Assembly: GCF_004331175.1 (NCBI RefSeq)
Contig: NZ_SJOD01000001.1
Coordinates: 310,001 to 374,000, forward strand
DNA: 64,000 bases
Origin: Acinetobacter sp. ANC 4178
GTDB lineage: Bacteria > Pseudomonadota > Gammaproteobacteria > Pseudomonadales > Moraxellaceae
Direction of reading: 5' to 3'
The notes under the pieces are model-generated. The model had not been told where the DNA came from, made no database searches, and saw only the letters and a list, made by a program, of their open reading frames with translations. The translations under genes and the position numbers were made by a program. Below, one piece after another: positions 56,331 through 63,605 of this stretch (the stretch's first letter is position 1; every line of letters begins with the position of its first letter).

Positions 56331-57634
56331 GCTTCCTTCCATCAAATACACCGCCCTATTCAAACCTCAGCAACTACCCGCATGCCATTTACCGCATTAC
56401 TGTAAATGACATTGATATTTCATCCACCCTTGCTTCACGGCTGATTGGACTAACCTTGCAAGACAACCGAGGCATGGTGGCCGACAGTGTTGATCTGACT
56501 TTAGATGACAGTGACCATGCGTTAGAGATTCCTTCTGTTGGTGCCGAAATGAAAGTCTGGCTCGGTTGGTCAGATACAGGTCTAGTCTATAAAGGTTCTT
56601 ATCTGGTCACAGGTGGTTCACACTCTGGCGCACCCGATGTTCTTAGAATTTCGGCAGAAAGTACTGACCTTGCCGAAGCCTTTAGACAAAAGCGAGAACG
56701 TTCTTTCCATCAACAAACAGTCGGTGAAATATTCCAGGCATTGTCGTTTGAATATGGTCTAAAGGTATTGGTGCATGCCAGTTTAAGCAGCCGTTTGGTA
56801 TCACACATCGACCAGAACGATTCCGATGCCAACATCATGACCCGCATAGCCGATGAACACGATGCCATTGCCACAGTCAAAAATAACACCCTGCTTCTAC
56901 TGCCGATTGGTGAAGCTCAAACCAGTTCAGGATTAAGTCTGCCCGCAGTTGAATTGGTCAGAACTGATGGTGACCAGCACAGCTACGCTTACGGTCAAAG
57001 TCACGACAAAGTGGAATGTGTGAAAGCTTATTATCACAACCCTCAAAAGGGTGAAAAACTCTATGTCGTTGTTGGCAGCCATACCGACAACCCCAAAGAG
57101 ATCCGCTTTATTCATCGGGATAAAAAAACCGCTGAACTAGCAGCTTTGGCAGAGTTAAAACGCTGTAAACGTGCAGAGCTTTCGCTGTCTTATACCTTGG
57201 CAAAAGGTCGACCAGATTTACTCCCGGAACAAGAGTTTTCTTTTGTGGGTTTAAAGGCACAAATTGATGAAATTGTTTGGCTCGGCAAAACCATTACCCA
57301 TGATTTAAATGAGTCTTCTGGCTATACCACTCGCATAGAGCTTGAGGTGCAATTGCCCAATGCAGATGATGTGTCTGTGTTATTTGATGACACCACTAAA
57401 ATTGAGCAAGAGAAAAAGGCCAAGACTAATTCAGGACAAAGAAAGGCGAAAAACTATAAGACCTATACAGGCGTGAAAACCTGGTATTCGGCAAAACCTA
57501 AACCACAGGTGTTAACCGAGGGAGATCAAAGCCAGCCCTTAATTTTGGTACGTACTTATAAATCTAAAAAAACCGCGCAAGTGGCAGTGAAACGTGAATG
57601 GGCACGTATTCAAAAAGCCAAAGGCACGGCATAA
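56327..57634 (+). CDS. late tail protein (P2 gpD family)
   Basis: 435 residues. ITVNDIDISSTLASRLIGLTLQDNRG (about 22-47), VGAEMKVWLGWSDTGLVYKGSYLV and the middle DSDANIMTRIADEHDAIA match gpD, the baseplate hub. The C-terminal ~70 residues are basic and less conserved. Confidence 0.94.
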   Translation: MSFLPSNTPPYSNLSNYPHAIYRITVNDIDISSTLASRLIGLTLQDNRGMVADSVDLTLDDSDHALEIPSVGAEMKVWLGWSDTGLVYKGSYLVTGGSHSGAPDVLRISAESTDLAEAFRQKRERSFHQQTVGEIFQALSFEYGLKVLVHASLSSRLVSHIDQNDSDANIMTRIADEHDAIATVKNNTLLLLPIGEAQTSSGLSLPAVELVRTDGDQHSYAYGQSHDKVECVKAYYHNPQKGEKLYVVVGSHTDNPKEIRFIHRDKKTAELAALAELKRCKRAELSLSYTLAKGRPDLLPEQEFSFVGLKAQIDEIVWLGKTITHDLNESSGYTTRIELEVQLPNADDVSVLFDDTTKIEQEKKAKTNSGQRKAKNYKTYTGVKTWYSAKPKPQVLTEGDQSQPLILVRTYKSKKTAQVAVKREWARIQKAKGTA

Positions 57635-57638
57635 AAAA

Positions 57639-57663
57639 AGCTGCCAGTGGTTCACAGGCAGCT
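57639..57663 (-). terminator. terminator-like hairpin after gene D
   Basis: AGCTGCC-N11-GGCAGCT. The A run lies on its left, so the T tract is on the minus strand: it would stop leftward transcripts better than the D transcript, letting late transcripts run into ogr. Confidence 0.55.
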
Positions 57664-57775
57664 ATAAAGAGGGTCTATTTAAAATAACGCTATTTAGTAC
57701 ATTTATCAATATAAAAGCACTATATTTAATACTTTTATTATACAATTAAAAATATAAACCTATAAAAGGTACTTC

Positions 57776-58051
57776 ATGGCAAATACAAGAAATCAGAACA
57801 CCTGTCCGCATTGCGGTTCTAAAGTCATCATCCGTCATTCTCACATTGAAAATGCTCTTTTAAAAACCCTGTACGGTCAGTGTCAAAACCTAGAGTGTGG
57901 TTGGACTGGTCGGGCGCATATGGAGTGGGCTGCCACTATTTCTCCTTCTGCTATGCCTAACCCTGAAGTCATGCTTCCCCTTGCCCCATGTGCTATTGCT
58001 AAATCAGTCGTTAGCCATGATCCACGTCAACTTCGGAGTCGTCATGGCTGA
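57776..58051 (+). CDS. ogr: Ogr/Delta-type zinc-finger activator
   Basis: 91 residues. CPHCGSKVIIRHSHIEN (about 10-26), then CQNLECGWTGRAHMEWAATISPSAMPNP (about 35-62): four zinc-ligand cysteines in CxxC...CxxxxC spacing followed by the Ogr tail. P2 Ogr binds a dyad near -55 of late promoters and recruits RNA polymerase alpha. Here six matching dyads occur across the late genes. Preceded by a 140-bp AT-rich gap; ATG has AAAGG nearby. Confidence 0.9.
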   Translation: MANTRNQNTCPHCGSKVIIRHSHIENALLKTLYGQCQNLECGWTGRAHMEWAATISPSAMPNPEVMLPLAPCAIAKSVVSHDPRQLRSRHG

Positions 58052-58244
58052 CATTATTGATATCGCGCAACAACGCCAGTTAGAACAAGTTCAAATTCAA
58101 CCTAAAGATTATTCAAAGCCTTCTCTTACCGAGTGTGAAGAATGTGGCAATGACATTCCACCAGAGCGTCAGAAGTATGGTGCTGTGACTTTGTGTGTGG
58201 CTTGCCAGAGTAATTTAGAACTGAAACGGAGTTTATACCGATGA
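58044..58244 (+). CDS. TraR/DksA-type zinc-finger protein
   Basis: 66 residues from the ATG at 58044, overlapping ogr. C4 zinc finger CEECGNDIPPERQKYGAVTLCVACQ (about 31-55, CxxC and CxxC). TraR-like proteins bind RNA polymerase secondary channel like DksA-ppGpp and shift promoter use. Overlaps the next gene as ATGA. Confidence 0.88.
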   Translation: MADIIDIAQQRQLEQVQIQPKDYSKPSLTECEECGNDIPPERQKYGAVTLCVACQSNLELKRSLYR

Positions 58245-58402
58245 TTTCTTTTGCAGTGCTGTTCATTGTTTTGTTTGTGGTGGCTTTGCTGGTTTTATGG
58301 ATGATGCTGGATTACCAATACATTCGTATGCAAAGCATGTTGAAACAGGAATATAGCGTAATTGAGCGTTTGACAGTAAAGGTTAAAGTCAAGGAGGTGT
58401 AA
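58241..58402 (+). CDS. 53-residue membrane protein
   Basis: ATG at 58241 overlapping the TraR-like stop. One membrane helix (about 3-22, SFAVLFIVLFVVALLVLW), then a charged helical tail. Its end carries the ribosome site AAGGAGG for the next gene. Function unknown. Confidence 0.65.
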   Translation: MISFAVLFIVLFVVALLVLWMMLDYQYIRMQSMLKQEYSVIERLTVKVKVKEV

Positions 58403-58483
58403 ATGTGGCTTTATCCTTTTTTAATGGGGACGTTAATCGGCTGTATTTCTGTCAGTATTTTTTTCTTATATTTCATGAGTTAA
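58403..58483 (+). CDS. 26-residue membrane protein
   Basis: ATG at 58403, directly after the strong ribosome site AAGGAGG, stop at 58481. The product is a single hydrophobic helix (MWLYPFLMGTLIGCISVSIF and on). The perfect site makes translation likely despite its tiny size. Function unknown. Confidence 0.55.
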   Translation: MWLYPFLMGTLIGCISVSIFFLYFMS

Positions 58484-58529
58484 ATCTTGTTTTACTTAGC
58501 AAATCATATTCAAAAATAAAAAAGTTCAA

Positions 58530-58552
58530 TTTGTAGCATCCCCTCTTACAAA
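58530..58552. promoter_or_regulatory. Ogr-type activator dyad 6
   Basis: TTTGTA-GCATCCCCTCT-TACAAA with arms extended to 11 bp (TTCAATTTGTA/TACAAATTGAA), the best of the six. It precedes the 47-residue membrane-protein gene. Confidence 0.7.
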
Positions 58553-58670
58553 TTGAAGTCCGTGAAAAATGCTTCTTTCAAAAATAGACTCACCAGACAA
58601 AGCAAAACCCCAAAGATTCACAGTCTTTGAGGTTTCTGTATTCAATCCCTACAGCACTAAGGATCAAATC

Positions 58671-58814
58671 ATGTCTGAAAGTATAGCATTAATCATCAAA
58701 AGTTTTGAGGTCATCATGGAAAAATATGGCTACTGGAAAATAAGTATTCTCATTGTAGTGTGTATGATCATCTGGCGGTGTTCGTATATTATTGCAGCAC
58801 TAAGATGGTGGTGA
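58671..58814 (+). CDS. 47-residue membrane protein behind dyad 6
   Basis: ATG at 58671 with AAGGAT seven bases upstream; a longer frame open from 58569 has no ribosome site. One membrane helix (about 24-43, SILIVVCMIIWRCSYIIAAL) ending in RWW. The only gene between dyad 6 and the terminator, so it may be a late-expressed small membrane protein. Function unknown. Confidence 0.55.
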   Translation: MSESIALIIKSFEVIMEKYGYWKISILIVVCMIIWRCSYIIAALRWW

Positions 58815-58858
58815 CTTTAGAATTATCTACCCCAGAATTATTCCTGCATATATAAAAC

Positions 58859-58884
58859 TAAAAGCTCGTTTCCGAGCTTTTTCC
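58859..58884. terminator. bidirectional terminator
   Basis: AAAAGCTCG-TTTC-CGAGCTTTT between the 47-residue gene and the leftward BRCT gene. Confidence 0.85.
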
Positions 58885-58892
58885 ATATAATC

Positions 58893-59762
58893 TTAACTTT
58901 CTAAAATTTTCACAAAATCGTCTTCAGTCAAAATTTTAATTCCAACTCCATCTTGTTGCCATTTCAGAGCCTGTTCAAATTTTCGACCATAGCTCATATG
59001 TGCCCAATGTGGATTACCTTTATTGCAAATCACCAAATAATCCACTGATTTTGTCATGTCATCTTTAAATATGCCATTTTTAGCTTCAATTGCATTTTTC
59101 CATTCAGCTTTTGTGTAACGAGTTGATGCCCCAGTCAAGCAAATCGTAAAACCTTGAATAGCAAATGCTCCATGATAGAAATCTGGGTTCTGATTTTCTT
59201 GGCTACTCGATACAGCCACTTTCGGTATGCCATAATTGTCGTAATTTACATAGCGGTTAATAGTTGAAAGCACCACATTTATTGTCTTTTCATCTACCGC
59301 TTTATTTACTCGAACTGGTTTGAGTTTTGAATAAACCTCTGTATAGATCGGGTCTTCTTCTAGATGATCATTGTCTTTGAGCCATTGATTTAACGCAAAA
59401 ACCTCATCTTGATTCAAGGTTTGGTCGCAAACAATTCCTGCCATAAGTCCATGCAAGCGCTGAACATCACATGTATTTTTAATGAAATAATCCGAACGCT
59501 TAAATTTGACCATAATTTCGGAAATTTCTTTATGTTTTTGGAGCAGAAACTCTGGGTCCTCTGCTGCTTTTAATAACAAGTTGTATAGCGTTTCAAAGTG
59601 AGGTAGGTCTACACATTCAGGATAGTGCTCTACCCATTTAATCAATGCTTCAATTTCCTTTATATGAACACGACCATCAATAAAAAGACCTTCAAAAAAA
59701 CCTAAAAATAGATTACCCAATTTATTCTGATTTGCTCTAGCATTGAACACATCTAAGCTCAT
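58893..59762 (-). CDS. BRCT-domain protein with helical N-terminus
   Basis: 289 residues from the ATG at 59762 (GGGGGA just upstream); earlier in-frame ATGs lie in or near the promoter element. Residues about 1-170 are helical with two D-x-x-[LV]-x-x-x-E-[IV]-x-x-L-x-x-W repeats (DGRVHIKEIEALIKWVE; DQTLNQDEVFALNQWLK), TerB-like in style. Residues about 205-289 form a BRCT domain (FAIQGFTICLTGASTRYTKAEW, then VDYLVICNKGNPHWAHMSYG), as in NAD-dependent ligase or RFC. BRCT binds DNA ends or phosphopeptides. Transcribed from its own copy of the shared element. Confidence 0.75.
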   Translation of the reverse strand: MSLDVFNARANQNKLGNLFLGFFEGLFIDGRVHIKEIEALIKWVEHYPECVDLPHFETLYNLLLKAAEDPEFLLQKHKEISEIMVKFKRSDYFIKNTCDVQRLHGLMAGIVCDQTLNQDEVFALNQWLKDNDHLEEDPIYTEVYSKLKPVRVNKAVDEKTINVVLSTINRYVNYDNYGIPKVAVSSSQENQNPDFYHGAFAIQGFTICLTGASTRYTKAEWKNAIEAKNGIFKDDMTKSVDYLVICNKGNPHWAHMSYGRKFEQALKWQQDGVGIKILTEDDFVKILES

Positions 59763-59796
59763 ACTTTCCCCCATTTTTCTTATAAAGTATTTCGTC

Positions 59797-59813
59797 ATAG
59801 TATCTAAGCTACT
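59797..59813 (-). promoter_or_regulatory. shared accessory-gene element, copy 2
   Basis: Minus strand AGTAGCTTAGATACTAT, 17 bases identical to copies at 31,049 and 63,143, followed by ATACTTTATAAG as in copy 3. It lies 35 bases before the BRCT start. Confidence 0.65.
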
Positions 59814-59879
59814 AACTTTTATCTACCAAAACAAAGAATGTTTGGCTTTCTTTAGTCTTACCCAAATTCAAGTCACATT

Positions 59880-60200
59880 TTAATGACTCGACACCCTCTT
59901 CATATCCCCCAAATTTATCTTGTGACGTGCAAAATAAATGCAGAATACATTGGTCAAAAGAATACCTAAGTAAAACATGAGGTGGGCATTCGAACCTTCC
60001 GTTAGCTCTAGTTCAACACCCAAACCAACAATCATAAACAGCAGTAGAAAAGCCAAGAAATGATGCGTAAAAATCGAAATTCGGGACGGAATTTCACCGT
60101 TAAAAGTCAGGAAATAGCTATTCGGCTTAATTAAGTACCAGATCACTAGAACTGGAATCATTACTACTACACCTAAAACAAACACTAAAGCGTAAATCAT
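59880..60200 (-). CDS. 3-TM small membrane protein of the right accessory operon
   Basis: 106 residues with three membrane helices (about 2-21, 43-62, 72-90) and a positively charged C-terminus. ATG at 60200 with AAAGG upstream; its leader also carries ATACTTTATAAG. Last gene of the leftward operon from 63,092. Not recognised. Confidence 0.6.
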   Translation of the reverse strand: MIYALVFVLGVVVMIPVLVIWYLIKPNSYFLTFNGEIPSRISIFTHHFLAFLLLFMIVGLGVELELTEGSNAHLMFYLGILLTNVFCIYFARHKINLGDMKRVSSH

Positions 60201-60242
60201 GTTTTGTACCTTTGTTCTTATAAAGTATGAATAAATCGTGTT

Positions 60243-60986
60243 TTAAGCAGCTTCATCTAAAGCGTCAGTTTCGCTTTTATCTTTACAAATTTTTTCCATT
60301 TCTAAGAAGTTCTTAGCAGCGGTTGGTCGCATGGACTTCCAAAGAACTAGCAATGAAACAACAAAGAATGCAATAAAGAAAATTAGGATACTTATATACA
60401 GACTATCGGGAATTGTGAACGTTTCATGTCTGTATTTAAACTTGAAGTAATTCAGGTAAATGAATGGACTAGCACCAAAAAGATTGATTAAGCCATATAA
60501 AGTAGTACCCACCCAAAAATGAATCTTAACTCTCTTTTCAGTATATTTTGGCTGTAATCTATATATTCCTGCCGCCTCGTCCTTATCCAAATAGTCTTGA
60601 CCTATTTTATATAGTCTTACAGCCCTTTCTTTGTTTCGACAAGACAAAATATAAGTCAGTAAATCTAAATCTTTATTTTTTACATTCAAATAGTTAGAAA
60701 GTTTTGATGCCTTTATATGGTATTCAAGTTCGTTAGAATATTCTTTTAAAAATTCGTCTGTTAACAGTTTTTCTTGTTCTGCTATTTGCTTATTACGCTG
60801 CCTTCTTCTGTGCTCAGAATATTTAATAAAATTGGTAATAATTCCTGATTTCAAAAGCAATGAGAGTACATAACCAGTAACTACAATAAAAATTAAAATA
60901 CTTAAGAACACAGTTCCGTTAGTAATCTCAATAAGTTTCAAAGCAATAGCTGTAATATCAAAAGTGCCGTTCAAATTAGCTGCCAT
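60243..60986 (-). CDS. membrane protein of the right accessory operon
   Basis: 247 residues. One membrane helix near the N-terminus (about 27-46), a charged helical stretch (about 55-150), then two more helices (about 157-178 and 196-216) and a cytosolic tail. The start is one base after the stop of the upstream 2TM gene, with AAGGA overlapping that gene's end. It lacks the KYFG block. Function unknown. Confidence 0.65.
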   Translation of the reverse strand: MAANLNGTFDITAIALKLIEITNGTVFLSILIFIVVTGYVLSLLLKSGIITNFIKYSEHRRRQRNKQIAEQEKLLTDEFLKEYSNELEYHIKASKLSNYLNVKNKDLDLLTYILSCRNKERAVRLYKIGQDYLDKDEAAGIYRLQPKYTEKRVKIHFWVGTTLYGLINLFGASPFIYLNYFKFKYRHETFTIPDSLYISILIFFIAFFVVSLLVLWKSMRPTAAKNFLEMEKICKDKSETDALDEAA

Positions 60987-60987
60987 C

Positions 60988-61974
60988 TTAAGCTTTATCC
61001 TTCACTTTCAACACATCAGTCGCAGCTTTCACCATTTCCGTTGTGCTTTTCATTTGGTCAGAGATCAGGTTACTCATGTCTTTATGAGCAGTTCCATCTA
61101 TTTCACGTCCAAAATATTTGAGAGCCAATTCCTTTCTAATTTCTGCTTCAGTTTCTTTAGAAGAACCAGAAATAAAGCTAGGAAATGCTTTAATTTCAAG
61201 GCTAGTTTGATTAGCTTGGTCTCCTAATCTTTGGTAATGAGTAGATTGTTTGAGAAAATATGTAATTAAAGTAATAGATACCAAAATATATGAAATTTTT
61301 AAGAACCAATAGTCAAATGCATCCATAAAAAATCTAGGTTCTGCTACAACTGATGTTATTGCAACACCCAAAGCAACAACTATTAATCCAATAAAAATAT
61401 TTCTATTATTCTTTGCCTTATTAAAAAAAGCTATTGATTCTTTCTCATAATAATCTTGTGTACGAATATTCTGTAAAATATTTTTAGTAAGTCTAAACTC
61501 CTCTAAATCCTTTTTTGCATCATCCAAAATCTCAACTATTCTAGAGCTTAGAATTTTATTATAACGCTCACCATCTACTCTATAAGAATCAATAAAACCG
61601 TAAATAGCCTTTAATATCCCCATAGTGTTATATAAATCATCTTGAATTTCATTTATATTTTTAGAATTATATTCTTTTTTTATCACCTCCAAGGGAAAAC
61701 TAACTGATTGCATATAAGAAATATTACATTGATTCGTATCAATATTCTGAATTAATAAAATAAGATTTTTCGCGCTTTTGATGGTTTCATCTAATACAAA
61801 ACCAAGAAGCTCGTTATATTTTTTAAAAGTTTCTATTGCATCATCTGAAACTAATTCACCATTTTTTAGTTTATTTAGATAATCGTATACTCCATGTGCT
61901 TCATTGAATAATTTATTTAGTATTTCATCATTATTGTCTTTTACTGTTCTTACACCTATAGCAAGATCACTCAC
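60988..61974 (-). CDS. 2TM accessory membrane protein, KYFG family, copy B
   Basis: 328 residues from a GTG at 61974 with GAGAGGG upstream. Long N-terminal helical region, two membrane helices (about 190-210 and 222-241), then the 87-residue C-terminal block (242-328) with HYQ, IRKEL and KYFG. About 30 of 87 residues are identical to copy A at 31,094 and the motifs keep exact spacing. The leader GAGGGTTTTGGGG also resembles that of copy C, pointing to tandem duplication. Function unknown. Confidence 0.7.
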   Translation of the reverse strand: MSDLAIGVRTVKDNNDEILNKLFNEAHGVYDYLNKLKNGELVSDDAIETFKKYNELLGFVLDETIKSAKNLILLIQNIDTNQCNISYMQSVSFPLEVIKKEYNSKNINEIQDDLYNTMGILKAIYGFIDSYRVDGERYNKILSSRIVEILDDAKKDLEEFRLTKNILQNIRTQDYYEKESIAFFNKAKNNRNIFIGLIVVALGVAITSVVAEPRFFMDAFDYWFLKISYILVSITLITYFLKQSTHYQRLGDQANQTSLEIKAFPSFISGSSKETEAEIRKELALKYFGREIDGTAHKDMSNLISDQMKSTTEMVKAATDVLKVKDKA

Positions 61975-62033
61975 CCCAAAACCCTCTCAAAAACTTATAA
62001 AACTTAAAAACCAAATCTATTAAAATTGACCAA

Positions 62034-63092
62034 TCAAGCCGCATCTTTCGGAGCTTTATCGTCCTTTACTGCTTCCGCCTTCGGCACTTCCACCTTTGGC
62101 GTCAAATCCTTCACAGCTTTTATAAAGTCGGTATTCGCCTTAATGTTTTCATGCATAAGGTTTTCACCACCTGTATAGCTTTCATGGTGAATGCCATTAC
62201 CAAAATACTTATATGCAAGATCGAAATGAACTTTATCTTGCATATCCTGAGGAAGTTCTTTGATAAATCGCGGCAATGCTATCAATTCTTTAGAAGTACG
62301 GTAAGCATCATCAGCTAAACGACGGTACATAAAGGATCGTTTTAATAAAAATGCTAATAATGTTGTAGAAAGAATCAATAAAGATATCTTTTGAATATAA
62401 AATTCTGTTAATAAATCCCCATGAATTTTATTTGTAAAACTTACTTTTAAAGAGAATATATTTACTTCAGGAATATAAACTTTAGCTCCTAAAAAATACA
62501 AAATTAAAATTAAAATTAAAACATAGAATGCTTTCTCATATCTTTTTGATATTTTATCGAATTTAACAGCATCATTCTCATATATTTTTTGAGCTTCTCT
62601 ATGTTTATAATCATCACTCATTAATTCCAATCTTTCATATTCTTCATTTATTTTACTTCGAGTATTTTCAATATCTTCAAAAACTTGCTTTTGCTCTTCA
62701 CTTACATCTCTATCTCTATTTTTTTTGAGTTCACCATCCAGTTTCATATCAACATTTTGAAGAAGATCAAACACACTAAACAAAGGTATTGATTGTTTTC
62801 CTTCTGAATCCAAACGGATAACCAAACTATTTAATTCATTTATTTTATTATCTAAATATAAAAAAATAGACTCATGGCTATCTTTATCATCTTTAATTAT
62901 CCCTATTTTATGAAGAATCTCATCGAAATAATTTATACAATAATCTTTTATTTTATTATTATCCTTGTTAAGACTATCTACATTTCTCCCTGGGAATAAA
63001 TGCTCTAGACTAATAGGGTGGATATTATAATGATCAATAAATGATGTTTTTGTTTCTTCTAAAAGCTCTAACATTTGATCTACTTCACCCAT
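62034..63092 (-). CDS. 2TM accessory membrane protein, KYFG family, copy C
   Basis: 352 residues from the ATG at 63092 (GGTGGGG upstream); a TTG six codons earlier is less likely. N-terminal helical/coiled-coil region (about 1-185), two membrane helices (about 190-206 and 236-255), then the C-terminal block with YRRLADDA, ALPRFI and KYFG at the same relative position as in copies A and B. It ends in a Lys/Asp/Ala-rich tail. First gene of the right accessory operon. Confidence 0.7.
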   Translation of the reverse strand: MGEVDQMLELLEETKTSFIDHYNIHPISLEHLFPGRNVDSLNKDNNKIKDYCINYFDEILHKIGIIKDDKDSHESIFLYLDNKINELNSLVIRLDSEGKQSIPLFSVFDLLQNVDMKLDGELKKNRDRDVSEEQKQVFEDIENTRSKINEEYERLELMSDDYKHREAQKIYENDAVKFDKISKRYEKAFYVLILILILYFLGAKVYIPEVNIFSLKVSFTNKIHGDLLTEFYIQKISLLILSTTLLAFLLKRSFMYRRLADDAYRTSKELIALPRFIKELPQDMQDKVHFDLAYKYFGNGIHHESYTGGENLMHENIKANTDFIKAVKDLTPKVEVPKAEAVKDDKAPKDAA

Positions 63093-63142
63093 CCCCAAAA
63101 CCCCACCCAATTCACAATTTTTTATAAAGTATTGACGCGCAT

Positions 63143-63164
63143 ATAGTATCTAAGCTACTCTAAA
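63143..63164 (-). promoter_or_regulatory. shared accessory-gene element, copy 3
   Basis: Minus strand holds AGTAGCTTAGATACTAT plus TTTAG before it, identical over 22 bases to copy 1. It lies 51 bases before copy C. An imperfect GGTGG/CCACC hairpin lies just upstream, as at copy 1. Confidence 0.65.
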
Positions 63165-63225
63165 TTTACCACCCTACATCGGTGGGTTAGGCGTGAGAAC
63201 CTAAAATACTAACAGGCGTAAAAAA

Positions 63226-63365
63226 GTCCGCCCATGCGGCTATTTTTTTGCGTAAAATTCGGCTATGCCTTTTTTGGTAGGCTGGATAGGGCAGCTTCGC
63301 GCTGGCCGTTACCTGTTAGGACGGTATTCTCACCCCTGTTCAGTCTGCCACCATTACCGTGAGAA
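63226..63365 (+). promoter_or_regulatory. structured leader of the right Rha operon
   Basis: Plus-strand terminator CCGC-ccat-GCGG followed by a T run (63228-63249), then GGCAGCTTCGCGCTGGCC and a stem TTCTCAC/GTGAGAA (63327-63333 with 63359-63365). The order terminator, then stems, then small gene plus Rha mirrors the left leader, though the sequences differ. Confidence 0.45.
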
Positions 63366-63408
63366 GTGATGGCGTCAGGCTTAAAAACTTGACTAACAGG
63401 ACAAGCCA

Positions 63409-63603
63409 ATGAAAACATTCGCTTCTACGCATTCGTGCACGCAAAATAAAGTACAAGAACACACCCCCATCTACGATCTAAGCGCGTACCTCCTACGCCA
63501 AAGAAAACTCAAACACCAAAAGCTGCTCAAAAACTTTGTCGAAGCCACAGTATTTATAAGCATGGCTGCTATGACCTTCTCCATTCTATTTTGGGGAGCA
63601 TAG
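63409..63603 (+). CDS. 64-residue membrane protein upstream of Rha
   Basis: ATG at 63409 with AGGA nine bases upstream. Basic N-terminal half (DLSAYLLRQRKLKHQKLLKN) and one C-terminal membrane helix (about 46-62). It precedes the right Rha gene by two bases. Function unknown. Confidence 0.6.
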   Translation: MKTFASTHSCTQNKVQEHTPIYDLSAYLLRQRKLKHQKLLKNFVEATVFISMAAMTFSILFWGA

Positions 63604-63605
63604 TC

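Noticed and set aside
37810..58552. 23-bp repeats as a CRISPR array
   Set aside because: The copies are 463 to about 8,000 bases apart and each sits at a transcription-unit start; there are no regular spacers.
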